Source of the DNA: Bacteroidetes bacterium UBA1860
Lineage (GTDB): Bacteria > Bacteroidota > Rhodothermia > Balneolales > Balneolaceae
DNA: 49,612 nt
Direction: 5' to 3'
NCBI GenBank assembly: GCA_002338335.1
Contig: DDIC01000053.1
Span: forward strand, 13,411 to 63,022
Every line of letters begins with the position of its first letter. The stretch's first letter is position 1. Below the pieces are notes generated by a model that worked only from the letters and a program-made list of their open reading frames with translations, was not told the DNA's origin and searched no databases. A program made the translations under genes and the position numbers. This document shows positions 1-8,629 of this stretch, piece by piece.

Positions 1-673
1 CCCCCGAGCGAGTGTATCCACATTGGACGCTATCCGCGATGAGTACTACACCATATTCTTGTGTCAGCGATCGGAGTATGGTGAGAAATTCATCTGTAGG
101 CTCATAGACACCACCCACACCTTGGATTCCTTCAATAATCGCACACGCAAGTGTATTTCCATGGGTATTGAAGTAAGTCTCTAGTTGCTCCAAATCATTG
201 AGTGGTAAATGATGTACAGGGGTAGAATGATTGATTGGCGCTTTAATGGTAGGATTATCAGTGGCTGCCAGAGCTAAGGAAGTGCGCCCATGAAATCCAC
301 CTGTAAACGCTAAGATTCCTTGTCTTTTCGTGTGAAAGGATGCGAGTTTGATCGCATTTTCATTCGCTTCTGCACCACTATTGCAAAGAAAAAGGCGATG
401 ATTTGGTTTGGCAGAAAGGGTGCACAAGTGGTGTCCAAATTCTTCTTGTATTGGGAGATCTACGGCATTGGAGTAGAACGATAAACTGGACATTTGTGTC
501 TGAAGTCTCTGTACCCAGTGTGGATGATTGTGGCCAATACTGATTACAGCATGACCCCCATAAAAATCGAGGTAATCCGTTCCACGAGAATCACGAACAA
601 CCGTCCCATCACCATGCACAATTGAAAAATCGAATCGTTGATAAACCTCAAAAAGTGACCCTGAATTCGTCAT
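1..673 (-). CDS. argD: Acetylornithine aminotransferase family, 3' part cut off by window edge
   Basis: PLP-dependent class III aminotransferase, expected to interconvert N-acyl-glutamate semialdehyde and N-acyl-ornithine in arginine synthesis. The first 224 codons are present and the frame runs off the window start, so the Schiff-base lysine is not visible. Seen motifs are FYGGHAVISIGHNHP near the N-terminus, the cofactor phosphate site NSGAEANENAIKLA, GGFHGRT, and EGIQGVGG. The usual DEVQ motif near the PLP ring reads DSVQ (ADSVQCGYTRSG) at the cut end. The ATG overlaps the argC stop as ATGA, so translation is probably coupled. The substrate could be the succinylated intermediate, as known for Bacteroides, rather than the acetylated one; the sequence alone does not decide. 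Confidence 0.9.
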   Translation of the reverse strand, partial: MTNSGSLFEVYQRFDFSIVHGDGTVVRDSRGTDYLDFYGGHAVISIGHNHPHWVQRLQTQMSSLSFYSNAVDLPIQEEFGHHLCTLSAKPNHRLFLCNSGAEANENAIKLASFHTKRQGILAFTGGFHGRTSLALAATDNPTIKAPINHSTPVHHLPLNDLEQLETYFNTHGNTLACAIIEGIQGVGGVYEPTDEFLTILRSLTQEYGVVLIADSVQCGYTRSG

Positions 674-1656
674 CTTGTTGCCAATAGCGAGAGTCCTGAC
701 TCTTCCTTATATCCTAGCATAAGGTTCATGTTTTGAACCGCCTGACCGCTTGCCCCTTTAAGCAAGTTATCAATCACAACACTCACGACTAAACACCCCT
801 CTTGGAGATCGGTAGAAATCATTGCCTGATTTGTACCTACTACTTGTTTCAAATGAACAGCTTGGTCAGATACATGCACGAAGGGGTGGGAGTTATAAGC
901 ATCATTGATTCGCTGAGTAGCTTCCTCGTGAGTACCCTCCCATGAAATGCTTGTCGATACAAGTATCCCTCGACTAAAAGGACCCCGCCATGGTACGAAA
1001 TGGATTTTTGGAAGGGTGGTGAATGTTTCAGTTAGGTGAGTAGTAACCTCTGCAATGTGTTGATGGGTCAAGACTTTGTAGGGTTGGACATTTTGGGTTC
1101 TCCAACTAAAATGGGTCGTAGAGGTGGGAGTTTGACCAGCTCCAGTGGATCCCGTAATCCCCGTGACGTGTATGGGTGATGCAGTCGTAGAGGCAAATGG
1201 AAGAATGGATAGCTGAATGGCCGTCGCAAAACACCCTGGATTAGAAACAGCTTGTGCCTGCTGGATCTGAGCTCGATTTAATTCTGGTAAGCCATACACG
1301 AAAGAGACATTATGTACTGGTGACTGTTCGTTTCTAAAGTCTTGAGATAGATCTATGAGCTTCATTTGGCCTGAATTCACAGCTTCGCCTGCCCAAGATT
1401 CTTGCTGAAGCCACTCTAGACTTTCCCCATGAGCTAACGCCAAAAAAAGAACATCAGGAGAATCCTCCTTTAGTGATCCTGCATCTTTGAATAATAGATT
1501 ATCGGAGCGAATGTCATCATGCACACTAGAAATCGCTTGATTTGCATGTGAGCGAGAATACGGTGAAATCCTCTCAATAGAGGGGTGATTCAAGAGTAGA
1601 CGAAGTAACTCTCCACCGGTATATCCTGCAGACCCAAGTATTCCAGCATGAATCAT
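670..1656 (-). CDS. argC: N-acetyl-gamma-glutamyl-phosphate reductase
   Basis: NADPH-dependent reductase that turns N-acyl-glutamyl phosphate into the semialdehyde, the third step of ornithine synthesis. The 328-residue product begins MIHAGILGSAGYTGGELLRL, the Rossmann NADP-binding start of ArgC, and carries the catalytic cysteine in VSNPGCFATA (Cys142) and the family motif YGLPELNR (about 121-128). The open frame extends 27 codons further upstream, but that extension lies inside argG and has no family match. The ATG at 1656 overlaps the argG stop as ATGA, which decides the start. At the other end the argC stop overlaps the argD start in the same way, so argG, argC and argD form a translationally coupled chain. 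Confidence 0.95.
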   Translation of the reverse strand: MIHAGILGSAGYTGGELLRLLLNHPSIERISPYSRSHANQAISSVHDDIRSDNLLFKDAGSLKEDSPDVLFLALAHGESLEWLQQESWAGEAVNSGQMKLIDLSQDFRNEQSPVHNVSFVYGLPELNRAQIQQAQAVSNPGCFATAIQLSILPFASTTASPIHVTGITGSTGAGQTPTSTTHFSWRTQNVQPYKVLTHQHIAEVTTHLTETFTTLPKIHFVPWRGPFSRGILVSTSISWEGTHEEATQRINDAYNSHPFVHVSDQAVHLKQVVGTNQAMISTDLQEGCLVVSVVIDNLLKGASGQAVQNMNLMLGYKEESGLSLLATR

Positions 1657-2846
1657 GGTCTTTTCTTGGTTTGGTGATAGATTTTGTTTTGAAGTCCAAA
1701 AATGCGCGTAAACCCTTTTACATCTTCCCCGGTCCATGTCCCCTGTTCTTCCCCGTATGCACCAAATGAAGATTGCATTAAATCATATGGACTCTCCACG
1801 CCCACAACGGTAAACCTGTAGGGGTGCAGTCTCAACAACACGCTTCCTGTGACTCTTTGCTGAGAACTTTCTAAAAAGGCTTCAATGTCTCGCATCACAG
1901 GATCCATGATTAACCCTTCGTGTAACCAGTTACCATAGAATGAAGAAATCGTGTCTTTCCAGTGAAGCTGCCACTTTGTAAGGACATGTTTTTCTAGCGC
2001 ATGGTGAGCTTTAATCATCATCATAGCGGCTGGAGCTTCAAAGGCTACACGCCCTTTTATCCCAATGATTGTATCTCCAACATGGATATCCCTACCAATC
2101 GCAAACTCACCTCCAATCTTGTTAAGCCTCTCGATTGCCTCAACAGAATCTTCAACGTGTTCTGCATCAATTCCAGATAGCTCACCTTGTTGAAAGTGTA
2201 GTTGTAATTCCAGTTCATCGGTTCTCTTTCGCTGGGTTGGCCAAACCTTCTCGGGTAAATCACCCATACTCTGAAGAGTCTCTACACCTCCGATACTAGT
2301 ACCCCAGAGCCCTTTATTGATAGAATAGGCGGCTTCTGATGCATCGACTTCGACTCCATGGGATTGCAAGAAAGAAATCTCTTCAGATCTAGACAGGGCT
2401 TGATCTCGAACAGGGGTTATCAATTCTACCTCGGGCATGTAGGTCTCAATCATCATGTCAAATCTCACCTGATCATTGCCTGCTCCTGTTGAGCCGTGGG
2501 CAACAGCTTGGACACCTAATGATTTTGCATAATCGACAATATGTTGTGCCTGAGACAATCGCTCAGCGGATACACTCAGTGGGTATGTTTGGTTTTTGAG
2601 CACATTACCAAAAATCAGGTATCGGATGATAGTATGATAGTACTGCTTCGTACCGTCAATATTTTTGTGACTTTTGACTCCTAATGACTCTGCACGCTGT
2701 TGAATCTCTTGAAGCTCTTTTTGGCTAAACCCTCCGGTGTTTACGGTTACTGTATGGACATCATACCCTAGTTCCTTTGATAGATAAATAGCACAATATG
2801 TAGTGTCCAACCCCCCGCTAAATCCAAGAACAACTGATTTTGACAT
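1653..2846 (-). CDS. argG: Argininosuccinate synthase
   Basis: ATP-dependent ligase joining citrulline and aspartate, the penultimate step of arginine synthesis. The 397-residue protein opens with the PP-loop ATP-binding motif GFSGGLDTTY (residues 8-17) and has the conserved block AHGSTGAGNDQVRFD that contacts citrulline and aspartate. Length is normal for the family. Synthase placed directly before argC and argD, rather than beside argH, is the arrangement known from Bacteroidota arginine operons. The upstream GNAT gene ends 6 bases before this start. No anomaly is visible. Confidence 0.95.
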   Translation of the reverse strand: MSKSVVLGFSGGLDTTYCAIYLSKELGYDVHTVTVNTGGFSQKELQEIQQRAESLGVKSHKNIDGTKQYYHTIIRYLIFGNVLKNQTYPLSVSAERLSQAQHIVDYAKSLGVQAVAHGSTGAGNDQVRFDMMIETYMPEVELITPVRDQALSRSEEISFLQSHGVEVDASEAAYSINKGLWGTSIGGVETLQSMGDLPEKVWPTQRKRTDELELQLHFQQGELSGIDAEHVEDSVEAIERLNKIGGEFAIGRDIHVGDTIIGIKGRVAFEAPAAMMMIKAHHALEKHVLTKWQLHWKDTISSFYGNWLHEGLIMDPVMRDIEAFLESSQQRVTGSVLLRLHPYRFTVVGVESPYDLMQSSFGAYGEEQGTWTGEDVKGFTRIFGLQNKIYHQTKKRP

Positions 2847-2852
2847 ACTATC

Positions 2853-3497
2853 TCATTTTTTTTGACTTCCCAGATTACGCCACTTTAGGCGAAATAATCG
2901 CTCAAATACTGTTTGTTTCTCTTCGAAGAACTCAGTGGTTTCATCCGTAATAACATCATCTTTGGGGTCATACAACATCGCCGTACACAAGCAAGTCTGT
3001 CGTTCTTTGCGGGTCAAAATGTCGTAGTTCACACATGATTTACAGCCACTCCAGAAGTTCTCATCATCCGTTAATTCAGAATAGGTCACGGGCTTGTATC
3101 CCAATTCACTATTAATTTTCAAGACTGCAAGGCCCGTTGTGAGTCCAAAAATTTTCGCATTCGGATACTTCTCACGAGACAAGTGAAAGATTTGTCGCTT
3201 TATTTTTTTTGCAACACCTGTCTTGCGGTAATCTAGTGATACGATCAGTCCACTATTAGCCACGTATTTTCCATGCCCCCACTCTTCGATGTAACAAAAC
3301 CCAACCCAGTCTCCATCTTGCGTACATGCAATGACCGCATTCCCCTGTTCAATTTTTTGCTCTATATATTCAACAGATCGCTGAGCAATTCCCGTACCTC
3401 TAGCTTTTGCGCTTTCCTCAATCTCTTTAGTGATGGTCTTCGCAAAGTGTTTGTCTTCAGAGGAAGTTCTTCGAATGATAAAATCGTCTTTGTTCAC
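2853..3497 (-). CDS. GNAT N-acyltransferase, likely N-acylglutamate synthase of the arginine operon
   Basis: A 214-residue GNAT-fold protein with a core of the type NSGLIVSLDYRKTGVAKKIK (acetyl-CoA pyrophosphate loop region) and the following LGYKPVTY. It is the first gene of the arg cluster, six bases before argG. Bacteroidota lack classical ArgA and ArgJ and use a GNAT protein in this position to acylate glutamate (acetyl or succinyl), so the role is inferred from context. The C-terminal third carries a cysteine cluster, GCKSC then CLC about 15 residues later, a possible metal site unusual for GNAT enzymes. The start is GTG, preceded by GAGGGA about 10 bases upstream, the best Shine-Dalgarno site in this operon. 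Confidence 0.75.
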   Translation of the reverse strand: MNKDDFIIRRTSSEDKHFAKTITKEIEESAKARGTGIAQRSVEYIEQKIEQGNAVIACTQDGDWVGFCYIEEWGHGKYVANSGLIVSLDYRKTGVAKKIKRQIFHLSREKYPNAKIFGLTTGLAVLKINSELGYKPVTYSELTDDENFWSGCKSCVNYDILTRKERQTCLCTAMLYDPKDDVITDETTEFFEEKQTVFERLFRLKWRNLGSQKK

Positions 3498-3667
3498 GAA
3501 TTTTTGTCCCTCAGATAGAGTTTTTATCCTAATAATACCGTTTTGAGATCACTATCACGTTCCTCTACCGGATAGCATCTCAGTATATTATGTGCTGTAT
3601 ATGGGGTTAATGTAACTAAATTCAATAGTTATCCTGTAGATTCGTCAAGATCTACTTCGTTGGCTCT
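3498..3667 (-). promoter_or_regulatory. Leader region of the arginine operon
   Basis: A 170-base gap between the mnmE stop and the GTG of the arg operon. It is AT-rich and must hold the operon promoter if the genes are separately transcribed. On the minus strand it shows an inverted repeat GTAGAT/ATCTAC with an 8-base loop shortly after mnmE, not followed by a T run, and a short GTTA-CAT-TAAC dyad. I could not find a convincing TTG/TAnnTTTG promoter or an E. coli-type ARG box. Confidence 0.3.
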
Positions 3668-5089
3668 CTATTTTCCGATACAGAATCGGCTGAAGATCGA
3701 GTCCAACACATCCTCATTGGAGATTGCCCCCGTGATGAGCCCAAACTGTTGAATCGCTCCACGCAAATCAATGGCAATGAGGTCCCCAGGTAGAGATTGG
3801 TCAAGTCCCTGGATAGCTGACTGGATGTGCGCCTGTGCTTCCATGAGTGCTTGACGATGTCTGCTGGAGGTCACGAGTGTCGACTCATCGTTTAGATATT
3901 CAGCTTGAAGCGTGCGCTCAATCATTAGATCAGAAAGGGCTCCGAGTCGTGACGCATCAGGGGTGGTGAGGTCAAACGATAAATCCCAGTTGGCAAAATC
4001 TAAGGTGGGGTCTTTCGCAAGGTCTTGATGCGTCAATACGCGAATAACAGGAGCTTTGGCTTCCAACATAGACTCCTGCAGGGCGATCTCTTCGGGGCCT
4101 AATGGTTTGGACTGATCTTTGACCCACAGAATGAGATCAGCATCGCGCATGGCGGCTTGGGATCTCTTAACCCCTTCAACCTCAATATCATCGGTCGTCT
4201 GGCGAATCCCAGCTGTGTCAATCAACCGAAAATAGACGCCATCAATGGAGAAATCGGCCTCGACGGTGTCTCGAGTTGTTCCCGCAGTGGGTGAAACAAT
4301 CGCACGGTTCTGGCCTATCAATGCATTTAGAAGCGTCGATTTACCCGCATTCGGCTGCCCTAAAATGGCGGTTTTGATCCCATCTCGAATGAGGCGACCT
4401 GTTTCGTACGTGTCTAAAAGGTGAGAGCACCCATGATCTAAGTCTTTGAGCAGCGTTCGAAGCCGTTCTTTATCGGCGAATTCTACATCCTCTTCCGAGA
4501 AATCGAGCTCCAACTCAACCATCGCCGTGGTATCGATAAGTGCCTGTCTGAAAGCATGCACTTTTTCACCCAAGGCTCCTGTCAATTGCTGGCGTGCTGC
4601 ACGAAGGCCCTGCTCGCTCTTGGCGTGGATCATCTCTGCCACCGCCTCTGCTTGAGAGAGATCCATTTTCCCATTCATGAACGACCGGTGGGTGAATTCA
4701 CCTGGTTTTGCTGCCTCCAGCCCGGCAGCAAGTAACGCTTCATACACCGACTGTGTCACCAAATAGCCACCATGACAGGTGATTTCGACACTGTCTTCCC
4801 CCGTAAAACTAGCGGGCGCCACAAACTTTGTCACCATGACCTCATCCACAAACTGTTGCGTCACGGGATGGATCAATTTCGCATAATGAACTGTGTGACT
4901 CCCGGCTTGGATGAGCCTATCCGATTTGAAACACGCCTGAACCCGTTCAAATACCCCACGCCCTGAGGCCCGAATGACAGCTAGACCCGCATTACCTGGC
5001 GCTGTGGCGATGGCGACAATTGGATAGGCTTGAGTCGTAGGCTCAGACGGCGAATCTAGATTGTGATGTGAACCCTCGTTACTTAACAT
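3668..5089 (-). CDS. mnmE: tRNA uridine-5-carboxymethylaminomethyl modification GTPase
   Basis: GTPase that with MnmG modifies the wobble uridine of certain tRNAs. The 473-residue protein has the TrmE N-terminal domain (about 22-140), a helical domain, the G domain with G1 GQPNAGKS (244-251), G2 region AGTTRDT, G3 DTAG, and the C-terminal catalytic CIGK as its last four residues. The G4 motif, normally NKxD, reads THQD, which is unusual (see findings). The N-terminus carries about 20 extra residues before the conserved YPIVAIATAPG. The ATG overlaps the last 11 bases of the peptide transporter gene and is preceded by GGGGG on the coding strand. Confidence 0.95.
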   Translation of the reverse strand: MLSNEGSHHNLDSPSEPTTQAYPIVAIATAPGNAGLAVIRASGRGVFERVQACFKSDRLIQAGSHTVHYAKLIHPVTQQFVDEVMVTKFVAPASFTGEDSVEITCHGGYLVTQSVYEALLAAGLEAAKPGEFTHRSFMNGKMDLSQAEAVAEMIHAKSEQGLRAARQQLTGALGEKVHAFRQALIDTTAMVELELDFSEEDVEFADKERLRTLLKDLDHGCSHLLDTYETGRLIRDGIKTAILGQPNAGKSTLLNALIGQNRAIVSPTAGTTRDTVEADFSIDGVYFRLIDTAGIRQTTDDIEVEGVKRSQAAMRDADLILWVKDQSKPLGPEEIALQESMLEAKAPVIRVLTHQDLAKDPTLDFANWDLSFDLTTPDASRLGALSDLMIERTLQAEYLNDESTLVTSSRHRQALMEAQAHIQSAIQGLDQSLPGDLIAIDLRGAIQQFGLITGAISNEDVLDSIFSRFCIGK

Positions 5090-6569
5090 CCCCCATTAAC
5101 TTCTGGACAAACGGTGAGGCAAGTAATGCAACCAGTCCCGCGCCACCAACAAACATCGCTACCTGTCCAAACAATGCGGTAGGGGCAGCTGATTCTAGCG
5201 TTCCGGCAAGGAGACCTGCAATGAGATTACCCAAGGCAGCGGCTACAAACCAAATACCCATCATTTGGCCTACACGATTTTTGGGTGCGAGTTTTGTCAT
5301 GGATGAGAGTCCCACAGGCGATAAACATAACTCACCACAGGTGTGGAAAAAGTAGGTAACAACGAGCCAACTCATACCAACTTGGTTGGTGGCGCTCGCA
5401 TTGGCTGATCCCCAGGATAGAACAAAGAAACCTAACGCAAGCCCGAGTAAACCCATGGCAAATTTAACTGGAATCGAAGGATTGGCATGCATTCGATCGA
5501 GTGTTGTCCAAAGGATGCCGAACAAGGGGGCCAAAAGGATAATAAAGAAGGAATTCACAGACTGTAACCAACTTGGAGGCACGTCAAAGGTGCCTAATGA
5601 CAGGTCTGTGAGCTCACGCGCGAAAAGATTCATCGACGATCCCGCCTGCTCAAATCCTGACCAAAACAGTGCTGCAAGGATGAACAACCAAAAAATGACC
5701 CCCAATCGCTTCTTTTCCTCACCATTATGCCCACCAAAAAAGGTGACATAGGCAAAGTATCCCAGGGTAATTAAGACGGCGACCACACCAAGATTGGCCG
5801 CAATCGAGGTGATCTCAAGATTCACCGCGCCTGTGCCAATAAGGCTACCAAGAGTGATGATACCAGCAGCAAACACTGAGGCAAGCACGTAGAATGAACG
5901 GGATCGTTTGGCTACTGTCTCCGGTGCATCTTCAGTGACAAAATCACCTGCTGTACCCATCCAAGACTCACCCCATTTGAAAAAGATGAGCCCCAACACC
6001 ATACCAATCCCAGCCAGCCCAAAGCCAAAATGCCAATGAGTCTCGGCCAGCCATCCACAAAGTAGCGGGCCTGCGAAGCCTCCAATATTAATCCCCATGT
6101 AAAAAATGGAGAATCCAGCATCACGCCTTGCCCCACCTTCTGGGTATAGATCCCCAACCACCGTGCTCACATTTGGCTTGAGTAGGCCTGTCCCCACAAC
6201 AATGAGTGCAAGGCCTGCAAAAAATGTCGCATCACTTGGGATCGCCATACTAAAATGACCCAACGCGATAATGATTCCACCAATGAAAACAGCCTTTCGT
6301 TGTCCCCAGAGATTATCCGCAACCCATCCGCCTGGGAGTGAAAGGATGTACACAAAAAACGTGTAGAGTCCATATATCGCCGTGGCTTCTGCAACGCCAA
6401 GACCCATTCCAGGATTGGCGCCTACGGTTTCTGCTGTCATGTAGAGGACCAGCAGGGCACGCATTCCGTAGTAACTGAAACGCTCCCATAATTCGGTAAA
6501 GAATAGCGCCGCTAGGCCTTTTGGGTGTCCAAAGAACGATGTGTCCTCGGTGGCTAGTGAATTTTGCAT
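5079..6569 (-). CDS. POT/PTR family proton-dependent oligopeptide transporter
   Basis: Inner-membrane major-facilitator protein importing di- and tripeptides with protons. The 496 residues contain about 13-14 hydrophobic segments and the POT signature FFTELWERFSYYGMRALL near the N-terminus (ExxERFxYYG), plus the second PTR signature region around FSIFYMGINIGGFAGPLLCG. Length is typical. Peptide uptake fits the many peptidase genes in the window. Translation overlaps mnmE by 11 bases, so the two may be co-expressed. The leader (6570-6683) contains a TTG-N20-TACATTTG promoter candidate followed by a terminator-like hairpin before the start codon, suggesting possible attenuation. Confidence 0.92.
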   Translation of the reverse strand: MQNSLATEDTSFFGHPKGLAALFFTELWERFSYYGMRALLVLYMTAETVGANPGMGLGVAEATAIYGLYTFFVYILSLPGGWVADNLWGQRKAVFIGGIIIALGHFSMAIPSDATFFAGLALIVVGTGLLKPNVSTVVGDLYPEGGARRDAGFSIFYMGINIGGFAGPLLCGWLAETHWHFGFGLAGIGMVLGLIFFKWGESWMGTAGDFVTEDAPETVAKRSRSFYVLASVFAAGIITLGSLIGTGAVNLEITSIAANLGVVAVLITLGYFAYVTFFGGHNGEEKKRLGVIFWLFILAALFWSGFEQAGSSMNLFARELTDLSLGTFDVPPSWLQSVNSFFIILLAPLFGILWTTLDRMHANPSIPVKFAMGLLGLALGFFVLSWGSANASATNQVGMSWLVVTYFFHTCGELCLSPVGLSSMTKLAPKNRVGQMMGIWFVAAALGNLIAGLLAGTLESAAPTALFGQVAMFVGGAGLVALLASPFVQKLMGDVK

Positions 6570-6600
6570 AATCTAGTGTACAAAGTGTGGGGGTATCCTT

Positions 6601-6637
6601 CAAAAACAAAAAGGGGCACTGTCCGTCAGCACCCCTT
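6601..6637 (-). terminator. Intrinsic terminator-like hairpin in the POT leader
   Basis: The minus-strand RNA can form an 11-bp stem, AAGGGGTGCTG with CAGTGCCCCTT, around a 5-base loop ACGGA, followed by TTTGTTTTTG. Two of the pairs are G-U wobbles that would be C-A mismatches in a plus-strand RNA, so the structure is specific to minus-strand transcription. It could be the terminator of the gene at 6782-7420, whose stop lies about 145 bases upstream, or an attenuator of the transporter, because a good promoter match lies between the two. Confidence 0.6.
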
Positions 6638-6652
6638 CCATAGAACATTATG

Positions 6653-6683
6653 CAAATGTAACCGATTGCCAACGAACCACCAA
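6653..6683 (-). promoter_or_regulatory. Bacteroidota-type promoter candidate for the POT transporter
   Basis: On the minus strand TTG (6683-6681) is followed after 20 bases by TACATTTG (6660-6653), an exact match to the -7 element TAnnTTTG of the Bacteroidota housekeeping sigma factor, with near-standard spacing. The predicted start point is near 6648, leaving a leader of about 80 bases. A weaker alternative (TTG-N18-ACACTTTG) lies after the hairpin, closer to the gene. Confidence 0.5.
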
Positions 6684-6781
6684 GCTTGTCAGTGGAGTCA
6701 AGCGCTGTAGGCGGTTCTAATTAGGCTTATCGGCAAAGGTAAGCGCTCGAGTTCGAGGCACCCTCTTCGTGCTTCGTTTGA

Positions 6782-7420
6782 TTAGTACATCATTTTGTGC
6801 TTTTTGTGCATGTCTTGGCGATGCTCGTACACTCTCTTCACCATTTTGGCACGGCGCACAGGTGTGTTCTCACGCTCAGCTGCCATTCGTGACCATGGCA
6901 TCTGGTCAAATCGAACTTGTTGCTCTTCTGAAAGCATGGCACGGACATCCATACGCAGATCCCATTCTAGCTTTTTAATGTCAGCTTCTAATTGATGCAT
7001 GGAATCAATGAGTTTTTTCGCCTCTTTTTCATTGATTGTTGAGCCTGTGGAGACGGTTTTGAGCCGAGCCTTGGCTTCATTCAGTTGGTTTTTTAGCGGA
7101 AGTCGCTTCTCCATCACGTCCAAGCGTAACTCTTTGATCTGTTCACGTTGTTCAGGATTCAGCCAAGATTGCACCCGGGACTCAACACCACGCTCAGTGC
7201 TTCTCATAGTGCTCTCACGTCGTTGTATCATCTGTTCGCGCAGCGCTTCACGTTGCTCAGGTGTGAGGTTTTGGAGACGTTCACGCATCTGTTCACGTTG
7301 CTCTTGGCTCAACTGTTGGCCTCGTTGTCGTTGTTGAGCTTCGACTGGCTGAGCGATAACAAAGCCAACCAGCAATCCTATAAATAGGAGTGGGAATGAT
7401 TTATGGAATAGGTTTTTCAT
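6782..7420 (-). CDS. Spy/CpxP-like (LTxxQ) periplasmic protein
   Basis: A 212-residue secreted helical protein. The chosen ATG gives a signal peptide, MKNLFHKSFPLLFIGLLVGF followed by a VEAQ cleavage region; 23 further in-frame codons upstream would bury it. The mature part is rich in Glu, Arg and Gln, with repeated LTPEQ/LSEEQ-type motifs (LTPEQREALREQ, LSEEQQVRF) and is predicted as long helices. The family includes the periplasmic chaperones Spy and CpxP and metal-resistance sensors. The exact role here is unknown. A very basic, His-, Lys- and Met-rich tail (HKKHKMMY) might bind metal. Only a weak AAAG-type ribosome site precedes the start. Confidence 0.7.
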   Translation of the reverse strand: MKNLFHKSFPLLFIGLLVGFVIAQPVEAQQRQRGQQLSQEQREQMRERLQNLTPEQREALREQMIQRRESTMRSTERGVESRVQSWLNPEQREQIKELRLDVMEKRLPLKNQLNEAKARLKTVSTGSTINEKEAKKLIDSMHQLEADIKKLEWDLRMDVRAMLSEEQQVRFDQMPWSRMAAERENTPVRRAKMVKRVYEHRQDMHKKHKMMY

Positions 7421-7499
7421 AACTTTGATGTCATTTTGTTTTAATAGTTGTGTACTCTGTAAGGCACGGTTCGGGTGATGTTCTATCATGTGTGAGACC

Positions 7500-7529
7500 T
7501 TGTATTAACGCAGAGAAACCCAACGTTTG
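7500..7529 (+). promoter_or_regulatory. Promoter candidate for the calcium/sodium antiporter
   Basis: TTG (7500-7502), a 19-base spacer, then AACGTTTG (7522-7529), one mismatch from TAnnTTTG. The spacing is that of known Bacteroidota promoters, and the ATG follows 17 bases later. Confidence 0.45.
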
Positions 7530-7546
7530 TATATCAACCTTAAACT

Positions 7547-8629
7547 ATGATTGCTTTTCTTACCCTTGCCGGGTTTGTCTTATTAATTGGAGGAGCTGAG
7601 ATTCTTGTGCGTGGCGCATCGGGCCTGGCACAATCCTTTCGATTGAGTAAGGTCGTGATTGGGCTAACCGTTGTCTCGTTTGGCACCTCAGCGCCTGAAT
7701 TTGCGGTAAGTTTGCAGTCAGGCTTTGCGGGTCAACCAGACATTTTGATGGGGAATGTGATTGGGTCAAATATTGCCAACGTGCTACTTATCCTTGGCTT
7801 AACGTCCATTTTTGTACCGCTTATTGTTCATGAATCTTTGATCCGTATGGATGTTCCTATAATGGTGGGGCTCTCCGGGCTCTTATACTTTCTTGCGCTG
7901 GATGGTCAATTGGTGAGACTTGAGAGCGCCTTTCTGGCAAGCTTGCTCATCGTTTACCTTGGCTTGCTGTTTTGGATGAATAAGAAAGGGAAAGGTCCTG
8001 CTGTCGACCTCAGCCAAGCGGGTGAACAAGATCAACCGACACTTATATGGAAAGATCTTCTCTACATCACTCTTGGTCTTGTGGGATTGGTCCTAGGCGC
8101 GCGTTGGTTAGTCGCGGGGGCGGTGGATGTCGCAGAGTATTTTGGAGTGAGTGAATTAGTCATTGGCATCACCATTGTGGCGATTGGCACCTCGCTACCG
8201 GAGTTGGCCACCTCTATCGTTGCAGCGACCAAGGGAGAAAAGGATATCGCTGTGGGCAATGTTGTTGGGAGTAACATCATGAACATTCTGGTAGTGCTCG
8301 GTGTATCTGGCGCCATTTTACCTGTAGACATTCCTATTCAAGTCTCATCCATCCGCATCGATCTTCCATTTATGCTCATTGTGGCGGCCTGTTGTTTTCC
8401 AGTCATGCTCGGCGGCTTTACCATTCACCGTTGGGAAGGTGCACTGTTATTTGGGTGGTTTGTGGCCTTTATGCTGTATTCTGTGATGAGTTTCAAGGCC
8501 CCTGAAGTCGCATTCACGATGGAGTTTTGGACCTATCGAGTGGCTGGCCCGCTCACACTATTGGCCATATTTGGGGGTGGTTTTACCAACTACTGGATGG
8601 ATCGGAAAAAGAACCTTTCGACCTCGTAA
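7547..8629 (+). CDS. Calcium/sodium antiporter, CaCA superfamily (YrbG-like)
   Basis: Inner-membrane cation exchanger of 360 residues with about 10 hydrophobic segments. The two inverted alpha repeats are clear: SFGTSAPEFAVSL with GNVIGSNIANVLLILG in the first half and AIGTSLPELATSI with GNVVGSNIMNILVVLG in the second. The acidic residues in GTSxPE coordinate the cation. It is slightly longer than E. coli YrbG because of a C-terminal pair of membrane segments. It stands alone between divergent and convergent neighbours, with its own promoter candidate. Ion specificity cannot be read from the sequence. Confidence 0.92.
   Translation: MIAFLTLAGFVLLIGGAEILVRGASGLAQSFRLSKVVIGLTVVSFGTSAPEFAVSLQSGFAGQPDILMGNVIGSNIANVLLILGLTSIFVPLIVHESLIRMDVPIMVGLSGLLYFLALDGQLVRLESAFLASLLIVYLGLLFWMNKKGKGPAVDLSQAGEQDQPTLIWKDLLYITLGLVGLVLGARWLVAGAVDVAEYFGVSELVIGITIVAIGTSLPELATSIVAATKGEKDIAVGNVVGSNIMNILVVLGVSGAILPVDIPIQVSSIRIDLPFMLIVAACCFPVMLGGFTIHRWEGALLFGWFVAFMLYSVMSFKAPEVAFTMEFWTYRVAGPLTLLAIFGGGFTNYWMDRKKNLSTS

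Noticed and set aside
1657..1737. 27-codon upstream extension of argC
   Set aside because: It lies inside argG in another frame and lacks ArgC similarity; the ATGA overlap marks the real start.
6715..6780. tRNA-like stretch (GAGTTCGAGG) in the gap before the Spy-like gene
   Set aside because: The candidate T-arm has no pairing stem on either strand and no anticodon or acceptor arm can be built around it.
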